A stretch of DNA of 64,000 bases from Ditylenchus dipsaci (lineage: Eukaryota; Nematoda; Chromadorea; Rhabditida; Anguinidae): positions 930,001 through 994,000 of the forward strand of contig SADC01000886.1 of the NCBI GenBank assembly GCA_004194705.1, in the 5' to 3' direction. Below the pieces are notes generated by a model. That model worked only from the letters and a program-made list of their open reading frames with translations, was not told where the DNA came from and searched no databases. Every line of letters begins with the position of its first letter. The stretch's first letter is position 1. Below are positions 11,030 to 22,270 of this stretch, in pieces. The position numbers and the translations under genes are program-made.

Positions 11030-14000
11030 TGGTCAAAAAGGGATCATTACCTGTCGGCTTCCTTAAAAAGACAAAAATATGTCTTTAAAGATGGCCACAT
11101 TGTTAGTAGTGGTCAAGAGGCATAGAATTAGAGCTACGGTAAATTATAAGCCTTCTCAAAAAGAACAGTTACATAACAAGAGCAATTTGTCTTTTTGGCC
11201 ATAAAACAACAGTAAGCTTTTATTTTTTCAGAAAAAGAAAAAAGACAAGAAAGGGAAGACGAAGTAGTAATGGGATTAGAAGTGGTGCAAGTGTAGGTTG
11301 TAGGTCCACACAACCTTACTAATGTTTGTGTCTTGTTACAAATGTTTCCAAAAGGGCAATTTCTGTGTAAGGACTAAAAGGGACCTGAAAAAGCTGGGAG
11401 AGGGTCGATTCGTATTCGCAGAATTCGTATTCGGCCTTTTTCGTATTCGGACAAATTCGTATTCTAATTCGTATTCTCTTATTTGTATGATTTGGCTGTA
11501 CCGCATTTTACGAATCTGGCAGAATACGAAAAAATCCAAATACGAATTCTGCGAATACGAATCGACCCTCTCCCAAAAAGCTCTGCCTATACTATAGTGA
11601 TTTTTAATATTTTTGATAATAAATAATTGATAGAAAGCTTTAAGCAAAACGTTTTTTCAAGTTTCCAAAATTTCAATAGGACAATTGGCAGCCGTTTAAT
11701 AGATTTAATTTACTAATGTGTACTAATTTGCCTCTATCAAAGTTAATTGTGCAACAATTTTTGCAAAGAAATCTGCTTGCTACATAAGTCTGGCGCATGA
11801 GTTATTTGTATTTGACTCTTAAGATAAAGGACAGCCATTAATTACTAGATGTTCTACCTTACATGATTTATTGGCACATAACTTTCGCTCCTGTGCGCAT
11901 GAAAAACTAAAACTTTTCCCCTGCCATATTCAGAAGTAAGGAGGCAGTGAGAACAGCGGGATACCACAGAAATAGTCAATGGCGTAATCGATGGCAATAA
12001 AAGTCCAATGTTAAGGAGAGCAGGAAAGCCAAACTAAAAAGCTATAATTAAAGGCAAGTAATTGCCTAATAAAAATGTCTCATTTTGCTAATTTTGTAGA
12101 GGTGAGAAATGATAGATTGCTATACTTCTTTTGCGAGCGTCTGGCAGCTGCAGGTTGAGATTATATACTACTGATTAGAAGCTGATGATGGATTGATGAT
12201 GACCATATGGCTGCACAGGCACTCCTTCCGACCATATTGGAGGTCAACACACACTTACATTTTACGTTTTTGCCTTTTACAAAGTATATTTGAAATAAGT
12301 AGTATGTATGAAGGATACGTCCAAATTTCGATTTTCGAAAACTACCTTAAAATCAAAAATTTTGAAACAACTACACAAATTAAAAAAAAGGATTCTTCCA
12401 AAAAACTAAAATGTAGAACCCAATCAGGGCTAAAGTTTTAATCAAATTTTTACAGATAATTTTTTCTTTGACCACTAACACAATGGATGGTCCAAAATTT
12501 TCGGACGACGAAAAAAGTTGTCAAACTTAGAGAAGAGAACAATTTCTCAGCTTTACAAGTGAACAATCCAGTTGTTAATTGAATCTTCTAATTATATTCG
12601 CCAAGAATTATCAGTCAATAAAATAAAAGTGGCACAGGTGCGTGCTGTTAGTAGGGCAACTGTATAAACAATAGGAAATAAATAGATGAATACTATAGTA
12701 TGTGTGAGCAGTCATTATCAGGACTAGTTAACCTACTACTTCTATTTATGCTTTCAGCTAATGAACTCAGCACCAAAATTCATTCATCACCAATGTGGCA
12801 TACACAGACATTGCTACTGGACTTACTTACAAAAGTTTGGGGACAAAGAGCTATAAATCTTGGGTTTTTGGCACAGTTACAACCTTAGCTTGGCTGTTTT
12901 TAATGGATTTTTAGATGAAGTTTAGATAAAGCCGTCCGGAAAAAATATTTCGAATTAAATCTACAATTTAACTAGGCTATCATGATGATCATGTGCAAAA
13001 CAATTTAAGTTATCTTATCAGACAAAGAAACGAAAAAACAAACAATGAATTCTGAAGTAAAAAAACAACAAATTCATAAAGTTACAAAAGCATTGATAAA
13101 AAATGTACTAATTTTTGACTGGGAGTTAAAAAAAGCGAGCAGACTGTAAGATGGTAATAATGATCACCCTTTTGTCAGTCTCCATAATTATAGTGTATGT
13201 GAATAGAGAACATCTGTTTTGAGTTCACAGGCAACTTTTCCACTAGTCTATCATCTTTTAAAAGTGCGTTTGATGACAATTATTATTGTTTAAGCAATTT
13301 TTTAGTTCTCTTAGCAAGATATAGTGGCTGTGAGAGTAAGATTTTTTTGGAAATGTGGCCTGTCATTGTGACACTTTCAAGGGGCTAGTTATTAATAGGG
13401 CAAAAGAGCTCTTAAAAAACAAATGGAAACAGAGAAGAACATTTAAACAGTGGTCAACCTAAGTTTCTCCCAGTAGTTTAGGGTCTAAGTTGCATCAAGT
13501 AATCAATGTTTCGGTGCAATTAACTACAATATTTTTGTCCCTAACAAGTGTACTTGTCGGGCACAGTGATGTATAATTTTCTGGCTCTTGCTCTGTTCTA
13601 GCTATTAGAGGAAATACGGTATCTTAAAAACTTTAACACATTTTTTTTGGAATAAGAGATCAGAACCGGAGCAAACTTTTCAATTTGAGAGCTCAGAGCC
13701 GGAGCAAAATATTGCGATAATACATCACCGGTAGGGCGGTCACAATAGAGGTGCGAGGTCTTTGGGGTGCTGCTACTCGGCCAAATTGTGTCGTTAAACT
13801 AATCTGAAAAGGTTTTTTCACCATTCTCACAGGTTTTTACTCGATAAAAAACAAAACCCTGGCTCAGATTAAAAAAAAGCTTTTGCACTGTTCTAAGTAG
13901 TGAAACGTCAAGAAAACACGTTTTCAGGTGGCGGAAAGACTTTTTCTGTAAAAAAAACTTCGTGACCAAAAGATAGGATTTGAACATAGTTTTGTTGACC

Positions 14001-14430
14001 GGGATCTACTGCAGAAAGGAACTCTGGTGCATTCAGAGTCACTTTCGAGTGAATGAAATTTTTTTAAAATCCATAACATATTATGGTCCTAAAAATCATT
14101 TTGAAATTCGAAACAAATTTATAACAGTTACAAATTTTGTAAAACAATAATTAGAAGTTGATTGAAATATTACCGCTAGTAGCTACAAAAAGCTACAAAA
14201 AATGCCCCAAGACTCCGTTTTTGACATCCTTTGTGTTGAACATTATTTTTATCCATTGCTGTTGTAACTACTGGTGTAAGAAAAAGCACGTACCTCAAAG
14301 AAAGACCTTGCAGTAAGCAAAAAGATTATGGGCATAGTCGGCAACTTGTAATTATAGGACTAGTCCATTAAATATACAAGAAAGAGAACAGACATGGTTT
14401 GCAAATGTAGTTGACAGATTTACTAACTAA
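11030..14430. repeat. noncoding duplicated region, copy B
   Basis: Counterpart of 4017-8537, with the same blocks in the same order. It has been interrupted by the palindrome at 11393-11582 and by a core fragment of the GC-hairpin foldback family at 13985-14062 (CTCTGGTGCATTCAGAGTC, then TTTCGAGTGA). A weaker third copy of the last block lies at about 15595-15730. No conserved reading frame is seen. Confidence 0.5.
11393..11582. repeat. palindrome built from TTCGTATTC words
   Basis: The arms GGGAGAGGGTCGATTCGTAT and its inverse enclose several direct TTCGTATTC repeats. The left and right arms are almost identical over about 55 bases. Overlapping frames on both strands (11322-11597 plus, 11647-11336 minus) are products of this repetition. 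Confidence 0.7.
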
Positions 14431-15750
14431 CTTTCACCATTAATTATACAAACTCCATATTATTACATTTTGAGGGCATCGTAAGGCAACTACAGTCAAA
14501 GCCCGATTTAACAGATACTCTCGGACCGAGTTCAAGTGTATGTAAATCGAGCTGTATGGGGGGGTTATTCGGCGGGTTATTTGACGAAGTTTATTATTGA
14601 AAGGACCGACCCAAGGTGTATATTAAAACAGCAACTGTGGACTGTGACTTTTCCACTTATCGACACAAATTTTAATTCTGCGTCGATATTTATTTTCGGT
14701 TTTCAGCAAAATATAAATAAAATATATGCTCAAACAAGCCATTAAAAAATTGTTCACATTGAGGAGCGAGGACTGATTTGGAGGGCTAGGAATAGCTATA
14801 TCTCGCCAAAACATTTATAGTTTATTTGAGCTATTATACTTATTCGATAGCTCCGAATCTCAGCTTTCAGATAAGGTATCATAGAGCTGTTAGAGACTTG
14901 TCTAATTTGGCCAAAAATTAACAAGTATGAATATTTTAACTTTTTGAAAATCTGGGTTGTTTAAAAACCTGAGCGGAAAACTTTTTAATTTATTTTAAAA
15001 AGAAGATAATAAGAGAAAACGCGAATCTTGGTACCTTTAAGACAATGAGGTAGCACAAAGAAAGGCTTATATGATGCACAAACGGTTTGATTTATACTTT
15101 CTCATCAACAAGATAAACACATTTTAGAAAAAATGACTGTTTTACTAACTTTAGCTGTAAATCATAGCTGATAAGATTTTTCGAAAAAATAAACACACTG
15201 CTATATGCAGCAATTTATAAGCTTTCAAATGAAGTATTAGTTGCCTTAAAACAAGGATGAAAAATTTTAAAAATTCATTATTAAAAAAATTAACAAGGGT
15301 TGAAAAGACCCACTTAGTAGTTGGATGGTTAATATGACTATAACGCAACACAGCTTTGATTTTTGACAAAAAAATAATTTAGGCAGAAATCAGTTAATGT
15401 AATAAATATGTTTTATTGCCCTCAGTCATTTTGCAAGATTTTTTACTATAATAAAAAAATTGGGCGATAATTTTTATAGTGTCAAATTAACTTGCATGAA
15501 ATTATGATGCGGCAAACACATATGTTTTACTAAAAAATACCACGACCAGTAATGACCATGACTGTACTAAGATACAATAATGAGCCTAAACAAGGGCATC
15601 TGCAACTGTTCTCTGGCAAAGCAAAAAGATTATGAGCACTGTCGGCAACTTATAATTATAGTACAGCCTCCTTTAATATGCAGAAAAGGAAGCAGACATG
15701 ACCTAAAGATGTAGTTGACAGATTAACTAACTAACATACAATACAGAAAG
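14431..15750. other. intergenic with a tiny CAGTCAAA-ended element
   Basis: At 14491-14559 a 69-base unit starts ACAGTCAAAGCCCGATTTAA and ends in inverted form ATCGAGCTGTA. The rest shows no gene. The last 150 bases hold the third copy of the duplicated block. Confidence 0.45.
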
Positions 15751-16163
15751 CCCAAATTTGGGACGGCTATCGATTACCGACGGTCAATGAATTTTTTTTT
15801 CGAAATTTTTGATCAAAATCGTCAATTTTCAGGGCAAAAGTTTCTGGAAGGTTGACCCTAATACTAAAATCTCCTCCTGAATCCGAATCCGTTGAGCTCA
15901 GATCAAAATATTTTTTATAGACTGAGATACCCATTAAAATAGGTAAATGGTGCCAAATTCCTGATCCATCTACTCAAAATAGCTATATATCAGTCCATAA
16001 AAATTATTTCGATCTGATCTCAACGGATTCGGATTCAGAATGAGATTTTGGTATTAGGGTGGACTTTCCAAAAACTTTTGGCCTGAAAATTGACAAGTTT
16101 GATCAAAAATTTCAAAAAAAAAATTCATTGACCGTCGGTAATCGATATTTTACCCAAATTTGG
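15751..16163. mobile_element. 413-base foldback
   Basis: Left arm CCCAAATTTGGGACGGCTAT, right arm the inverse CCAAATTTGG. The arms pair over about 180 bases, including ATCGATTACCGACGGTCAAT and GAATCCGAATCCGTTGAG. The loop is about 60 bases and noncoding. Confidence 0.75.
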
Positions 16164-18025
16164 CGCTCAAACTCCACTTTTACAGCACAAATTTTTTTCC
16201 GGCTAGTTAAACACCACAGTCTTTTTTGATGAGATTTTTGTTGGAAGACGACCTGAAAAAGAAGACCAAGAAGGAACAATAGCAAAAGTAGTGATTTCTA
16301 TTTATTAGTAACATTGAAGACTAGTGATTGTTGAAAGGTGACAATAGCCGTAAAAAGGTTGACAGAAGAAGAAACATTTAGCATTCTAAAAACACTTGTC
16401 AATTTGAAGAATACTTATTTTTCCAGAATAAATGGTCGGAAACTACCAAGAAACACCCAAACTAATTCTTGGGATTCAAAAAAAATTGGTTCACTATTTT
16501 TTTTCGCAAGTTACTATGTTCTCATTATGATTTAAGGGTATTTTATTTTGGTAATTTTGCCGAAACTTGGCAAAACTATTTTTAACTGGATTTTTAGGCA
16601 AGAATCTTGCTCGATATATTTCGCAGTAAGCGTGCCTCTAAGCTCACTCACTCTCCCTCTCACACTTAATTTTCGATTTTTTTCTCACTCACTCTAATAT
16701 TTTCATTCTCTTCCTCACTATCACTCTCACTAGATTATTTTTTCATTCTCAGTGAGAAGAGTGAGAATCGCGCCTTTATGCCTAAGGCCAATATCCACAC
16801 AGTTTTATTTAAATAAAGGCAATACACCTAAATAAAAAATAATAAAAAAAGAGAATAATAGCACTTATTCGTCGATTTATCTTGACTTTTTGAAGCAAGA
16901 CAGGGCTGGAGTACAGAATCGCCGCCCCCTGAGCCGAAAACCGGTTTCGACCTCGCTTTTACGCAATTTGACCACTTTTAATATAGAAAAGATTATAGCC
17001 TTAGCCCAACACAACTTTAGCCCAAGGCAGCCCTACGGGTCGCCATCTTCCCAACTACTTTTAAACAAAGTTAAAAATAAATTTCAAGTTTAGAATGAAA
17101 ATTCTGACCACTCGAAGTAAGGCTAGAAGTTACTATCAAAGCATGGGTTGCTATCAGAGGAAATACGGTAATTCTGTTGTAACAAAAATTCGCTGTTAAA
17201 AAGTAGGCAGAAGGATGGCCACCTAACCCAAGTAAAGCTCTTTTCTTCAAAAAATGCTATAAAAAAGTTCATTTAGGGAAAATTTCCCTTTTTCAGTGAA
17301 AAATGTGCCACCTTTTAGTGGTGTTATGGCATCTCTATGTTTACGATTCATCAATGAAAATGCTAATGTCTTCATTAAATAAAATATTGAAATTTTTTTG
17401 GATTTTGTTCATTCTCATCCACAGTGAGAACCTCAGTGAGCTCACTCACTCTCACTCACTCTCTTTTTTCCATCCTCACTCTCACTCTCATTCTCACTAC
17501 CCAAAATTTTTACCCTCATTCTCATTCTCACTGCCCTAAAATATTTTTATCTCACTCTCACTCACTGCCCGAAAATCAGAGTGAGTGCAAACACTGCTTC
17601 AAGCATACAGCTAATAGGCTCAAGATACTTTTACAATGAGTGTCAACCCGACCAGTAGACCCTTTATTCGGCCTAATTGTAAGCAACATGTTTAAATTAT
17701 TTCATTTTAGTCTTTTGGTGTAACCAAGTACCCCTTTAACCCTAAAATTACGTCTTATTTCAGTCAACAAATTTTTTTCTAAAAGTGCTATCTATATTGC
17801 CTACGCCTGTAAGCGGGATCTTTTATTTTGCAGGCCTGAAGTTGTTGAGAAACGAACTCTTTCATTCTTGCAAGTACTCAATAGCACGTTTGAATTTTTT
17901 ATTAGAGCTCACAGAAACAATAACAAAAGTTTATATATTTGCACTATTAGCTTGCCTAGTACATTATAAAATAACACACTAAAAATTTCTTAACACAACT
18001 TCTAGTGTTTATTAACAAATTCAAA
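16164..18025. repeat. intergenic with CTCACT microsatellite tracts
   Basis: Two CTCACT-type tracts lie at about 16640-16765 and 17424-17585, the second broken by CCCAAAATTTTT spacers. The apparent frames at 17303-17639 translate these tracts (runs of SHSHSL) and are not genes. A free end of the CCGTAT-family repeat (AGAGGAAATACGGTA) lies at about 17157. No gene is supported upstream of the receptor start. Confidence 0.55.
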
Positions 18026-21000
18026 ATGAAATTCGAGACATTGCTGATTGTTATTACTACAGTTTCCTGCATTCTACAAATCTATGTCATATTTATTGTG
18101 ATATATGTGTCACCTCGAGCCATGAAGTCTTATCGATTTCTTATTATCGCATACACGGTTTTTAAATCTCAATTTTTGGATTTTTATTTAAATTTTGTAT
18201 TTTAGTTTTGGGATCTACTGTTTACATTTGGTTTGGGATTTGTAGTACAGCCAGAAGTTGTCAATCCAACATTTGTTTGCATCAAAGGTCTAGGAAAATA
18301 TTTTGGCCCTTTGGGTGGCAATATTTCTGTTTGTTTTTGCTTATTTTGCGTTGGTGAAATCATTTCTGCGCAAGCCTACGCTCTGCTTTATAGGCTTGCT
18401 GTTGTGCTACCGAATAAAGTTCTTTCAAACCTAATTCTTAATGCGAAATCTATTGTTTTCTATAACATTATATTCTTCTCTTTTGAGCTAAGTATAGCTT
18501 TTTGCATCTATTACTCTTTGGCTACTCCAGAAGTAAGAATTTTGCTACTTTTTTGAATGTTGATCGATAGGGATAAGGAAACGCAAAATGAAACCAGATT
18601 CGAAACTAGAACCGGAATTGATTCCCACTGCAAAAACTTTACTGCATGAAAAATCGTAAAAATAATCAAATAAGAAATTGACCTATAATTTTTTAAAATC
18701 GCCACCATCTCTATTATACGGGCTTTAAAAAGAATTTTTGATTGGTTTTATATTTGTGTCAAAGTTAGATATGTCAAACAAAATATATTTGCAGGGGGAG
18801 GGGAGTGGAAATAGTCTAAAATTTGAGGATCAAGATTATTTCAGACTTTTAGGCAGCTAATTTCTGGCCTTGAATAACGGACCTCTAAGAAATAAATTCG
18901 TGTTGAGACCAGGAGTTGGTCTAGATTTCAGTCCACTCCTTCTTAGTGGCCGATCTTTATAATTGCCTTGAATTTTTTCTGTTGTTTTTTAATTTCTGTG
19001 CTTAAATTTGGTCAGCTTAACTTTAAACAAACTAAAAAAATCTGAATTACAAATTAGTAAGCTTGTGAGCTTGTGAATATTTACGAACATTTAGCTTAAA
19101 TGTTCGGGTGAACATTCGCGAATATTTATGAAAATGTTTGCTTTTATATTATCTCATATTATATTGTTATACAGGGTGATGAAACTTTTTCTGGCATATT
19201 TATTTTGTCCATAACTTTTCAAATACGCGCTCATTTTTTTCGAGCGACGGTCTGCAGGCTGATCCGTGTAGACCTTTCTGTCAACATAACCCAAAAGAAA
19301 AAATTCATTGGTGTAAGGTCCAGAGACCGAGCTGGCCAAGGATAGTGTTGCGAGCCACACCCATCCACTATATAAGGAAATGGAAGAAGTGTTGAGACAA
19401 CATAGAAGATTTGATTCTGTTATTGTTGAAATCGGTGAATAAATTTGCCGAAAATCACTCATTTTGTTAAAGTGGCCTTATCTCAGCGGAATTTGGACGA
19501 AATGATCCAATCTTTTTTTTTAACTAAATGGTAAAGATAAGGCTTTCGAATGAGCCATCGCTCAAAAAAATGGACGCATATTTGGAAAGTTATGTACTAA
19601 ACAAATGTGTCATAAAAAGTTTCATCACCCTGTATTTAAAGTGTTTGCGCGAATGTTCGCGCAATAATAAATTCACGCAAAAAAAAACAAGCCAACAAAA
19701 ATAACAGTCAGATCAAGGCATACAGTCAAACCTCTATATAACGGCCCTCCTAAAAGTTCGTTCCCACCTTGGTCCGACACTTTTTTTAGCTCGATTTTCA
19801 AAGCTTTTTTAAATTCTGTTTTGACAGTCTGGTCGCAAATATCGCAAGGATTCCGATTTTGCCGATCGTTTTTCAATATTTGAATAATTTTACTTTTAAA
19901 AATACAAAACCTCTATATAACGGCCCTCTAATTTTTTTTAGAGGGCCGTTATATAGAGGTTTGACTGTATTTAGAAGGTCGGCTACCCTCCTTATTGTAT
20001 ATCACAATTTTTAAAATGTTAAACCAACAAAATATTTAAGCAATTACCGGATGCTTTAAGGAGAAGTCATGAAATCTTACAAAATGTTGTTCAAAACGGT
20101 GAAGTAGTATTTTTTCACTTAAAATTTAGTGACCTTACATAATATTTTTTATAATGCTTTGTTTTGCATTAAATGAAATTTATTCAATATTAGTAGTCTG
20201 TGGCATCATCAAGATTTTAAGAAAGAATGCTAAGTCTTTTTCTAGAAAACGTTTAAAATGCACAAGCAGTTAACTATTACTTTAATTGTACAAGTAAGTT
20301 TATCCTTTTTTAATCTTTTCTAATTAGCACGTCGGGTATTCAAACATTTTATTTAAACCGCTGTGCTTTTAGGGGAGCGCAAGAGTTTGAATACTTTTGT
20401 CATCAAGAAATGTTTATCCAAACAGCGCCAAAAATTCACTTTATTTAGGAAGCTAAAAAACAAAATGTTGTATGGCCAAATATTATACTTAAAGAACCAT
20501 AGCCGTCCCGACAACGAGAATTTTAAATGTTTGAATTCGCGCGGGACAGTTCTCTTTCGTCTCGCACTTTACTCTTTTGACTTGCTTCGAATGACTCAAA
20601 AGAGTACAATGAAAGACGAAAGAGAACTGTCCCGCGCCAATTCAAACATTTGAAATTCTCGTTGTTGGCGACGGCTATGGTACTTTAAAGCACCATGTTT
20701 ACGCTTTTTAAATTGTCCCCCGCCAATTCGGATTTTTTTCTTAATCGTTTTATTTCTGTACATATTTTTCGATTATGTTCCTAACAAACATAAACCTAAA
20801 ATTCGTTTTGTTAAAAACACATTCAAAAAATTCGTACAGAAATTCAATAATTATGAAACTTTTTCGAACTGCTGGGTGACAATCGATTTCTTTAAGCAGT
20901 CTAAATAAAATGTAGACTTTTGGAGCTTTTTCGATAAAAAATTTTGACTGATAAATTATTAATATTATTTTATAAGACTGTTAAATAAAATTATGTGAAA

Positions 21001-21229
21001 TTATTAATAAGATATATAGAAGTTATTTTAGTTGTCAACTCCACTAATATTAGTATTTATTCCATTGTGCGCTCAAATCGTCGGTATTATCTACAATTAT
21101 GAGTTCAGTAAAAATGGGGTAGAAATAGGACTGCTTATGCTATGTTTGCACGCCTCTTCAAATTCAATCATTACTATTTGTGTTATAATGCCCTACAGAC
21201 TTTCACTGCTAATTGGATTTTCAATTTAG
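18026..21229 (+). CDS. serpentine chemoreceptor, Srh/Str-like 7TM
   Basis: Exon 1 is 18026-18157 (44 codons, phase 0) and exon 2 is 18206-18532 (109 codons), joined over a 48-base intron. Exon 3 starts near 20140-20200 and ends at 20293 before GTAAGT. Exon 4 is 21032-21229 with stop TAG. Diagnostic nematode-receptor stretches are FWDLLFTFGLGFVVQPE after TM2, LGKYFGPLGGNI, AQAYALLYR at the end of TM3, KMHKQLTITLIVQLSTPLIL before TM6, and a C-terminal MPYRLSLL after TM7. One missing base near 20254 (AGAAAACG) is needed in exon 3, and the exact acceptor of exon 3 is unresolved. In the nematode family such proteins sit in the ciliary membrane of chemosensory neurons. The 1.6-kb second intron and the 0.7-kb third intron have grown by insertion of three inverted-repeat elements, which are annotated separately. 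Confidence 0.85.
19171..19633. mobile_element. mariner-like MITE in receptor intron 2
   Basis: Perfect-looking terminal inverted repeats start ACAGGGTGATGAAACTTTTT and are flanked by TA on both sides, as in Tc1/mariner target duplications. It is 463 bases with no transposase frame; the minus ORF at 19462-19154 is only a reading through the arm. Confidence 0.75.
19721..19970. mobile_element. conserved-body, variable-end element, copy 1
   Basis: It starts TACAGTCAAACCTCTATATA and ends in its inverse. The body contains AAAAGTTCGTTCCC, TTTTTTTAGCTCGATTTTCA, GACAGTCTGGTC, GGATTCCGATTTTGCCGATC. A third copy of the terminal word CTATATAACGGCCCTC sits in the middle (about 19909), facing the right end. 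Compare 32151-32577 and 43730-44158: same body, different terminal word. Confidence 0.75.
20490..20690. mobile_element. foldback with AACCATAG ends in receptor intron 3
   Basis: Near-perfect arms of about 90 bases: CTTAAAGAACCATAGCCGTC on the left, inverse on the right, both with GCGCGGGACAGTTCTCTTTC. A truncated relative follows directly (about 20689-20740, GTCCCCCGCCAATTC). No coding sequence. Confidence 0.75.
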
Positions 21230-22270
21230 TCATAAAGCTTAAAAGCAACTTTTGCACAGACACTCTTTTATAAAAAAATTACTATTACTTATTTTCCGTA
21301 GTGTTTAAAAGACTGAGGACAATCGGAATCGCAAACACTTAAATTCACAGCACTACCCTCTCATTCAAAACGAGCATTTGAAAAAAAGCCGATGGAGCTA
21401 AAATTAAATTGTTGATTCCAGATTTGCACAGTTTTATTATCAAAAGCGCTTCAAACTTAGCCGGAGCCACAGGCTTAAGACATACTAACGCCCGATAAGA
21501 CGGACCTAACGCGTAGTGTTTAAAAACAAGATAACATTTCTTATATTACTTTTAAAAGATATGTGTCTTACTAAATGTAGGATATGGTAGTTTTAATAAT
21601 TTTCTTTGTTGTGCTTTGTATTTTACAAGCAAACAATATTTTCTTGGAAAGATTGTATTTATTTTATTAAATTTTGTACTATCATGTTTATAACAGATTA
21701 CAGCATAATTAAAGTAAATTTTTTTGGTTCATAGTTTCAAAAGATGTGTTTACAGAATGTGATAATTTCTTCTAACAGTTTATTTTGGCTATAAATTTTT
21801 TAAAAGTTTTTTATTCGAAAGCTAAGATGTTGGATGTGTCAAACACGTTTTAACAATGAAAATGGCATCAACAATGAACGGTTTCGGTACCAATCCATTC
21901 TCAACATCTCAGCTTTCAATAAAAACAACAAAACAACAACATACGGTCAAAACTCAATATAGGTGGTGTACACCTGGGCACAGGTTTTAGGTGTACAGTA
22001 TATCGAGTTTCGACTGTATAAAAAAGTTACAGCCAGAATAACATTGTGAAAAAATGTTGTCCACACTCTGTAAGTCTCTATAAAAACGGAGACATAGAGA
22101 CGGAGAATATAGTGAAATATATCGGAAAATATTATTTTATATTGTCATACTAACAAAAATAGTTGTTGGTGTAGATGAAAAATATTTATAGCTAAGTTGA
22201 TAGCCTAAAGTAGTGCTTTACTCTACAAAACTACAAAAACACAGAAACACAGTTCACAAATCTTGTTTGT
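21230..22270. other. intergenic with small element at 21942-22019
   Basis: A 78-base unit beginning ATACGGTCAAAACTCAATAT and ending CGAGTTTCGACTGTAT is a miniature of the CAGTCGA family, with an internal GTGTACACC palindrome. No gene is seen. The end of F1 lies at 22271. Confidence 0.5.

Noticed and set aside
11322..11647. Overlapping 91- and 103-codon frames on opposite strands
   Set aside because: Both read the same TTCGTATTC palindrome.
16640..17590. CRISPR-like array from spaced CTCACT and CCCAAAATTTTT units
   Set aside because: Units are irregular, eukaryotic microsatellite sequence without uniform repeats or spacers.
17303..17639. Two plus-strand frames rich in SHSHSL
   Set aside because: Direct translation of the CTCACT microsatellite in overlapping frames.
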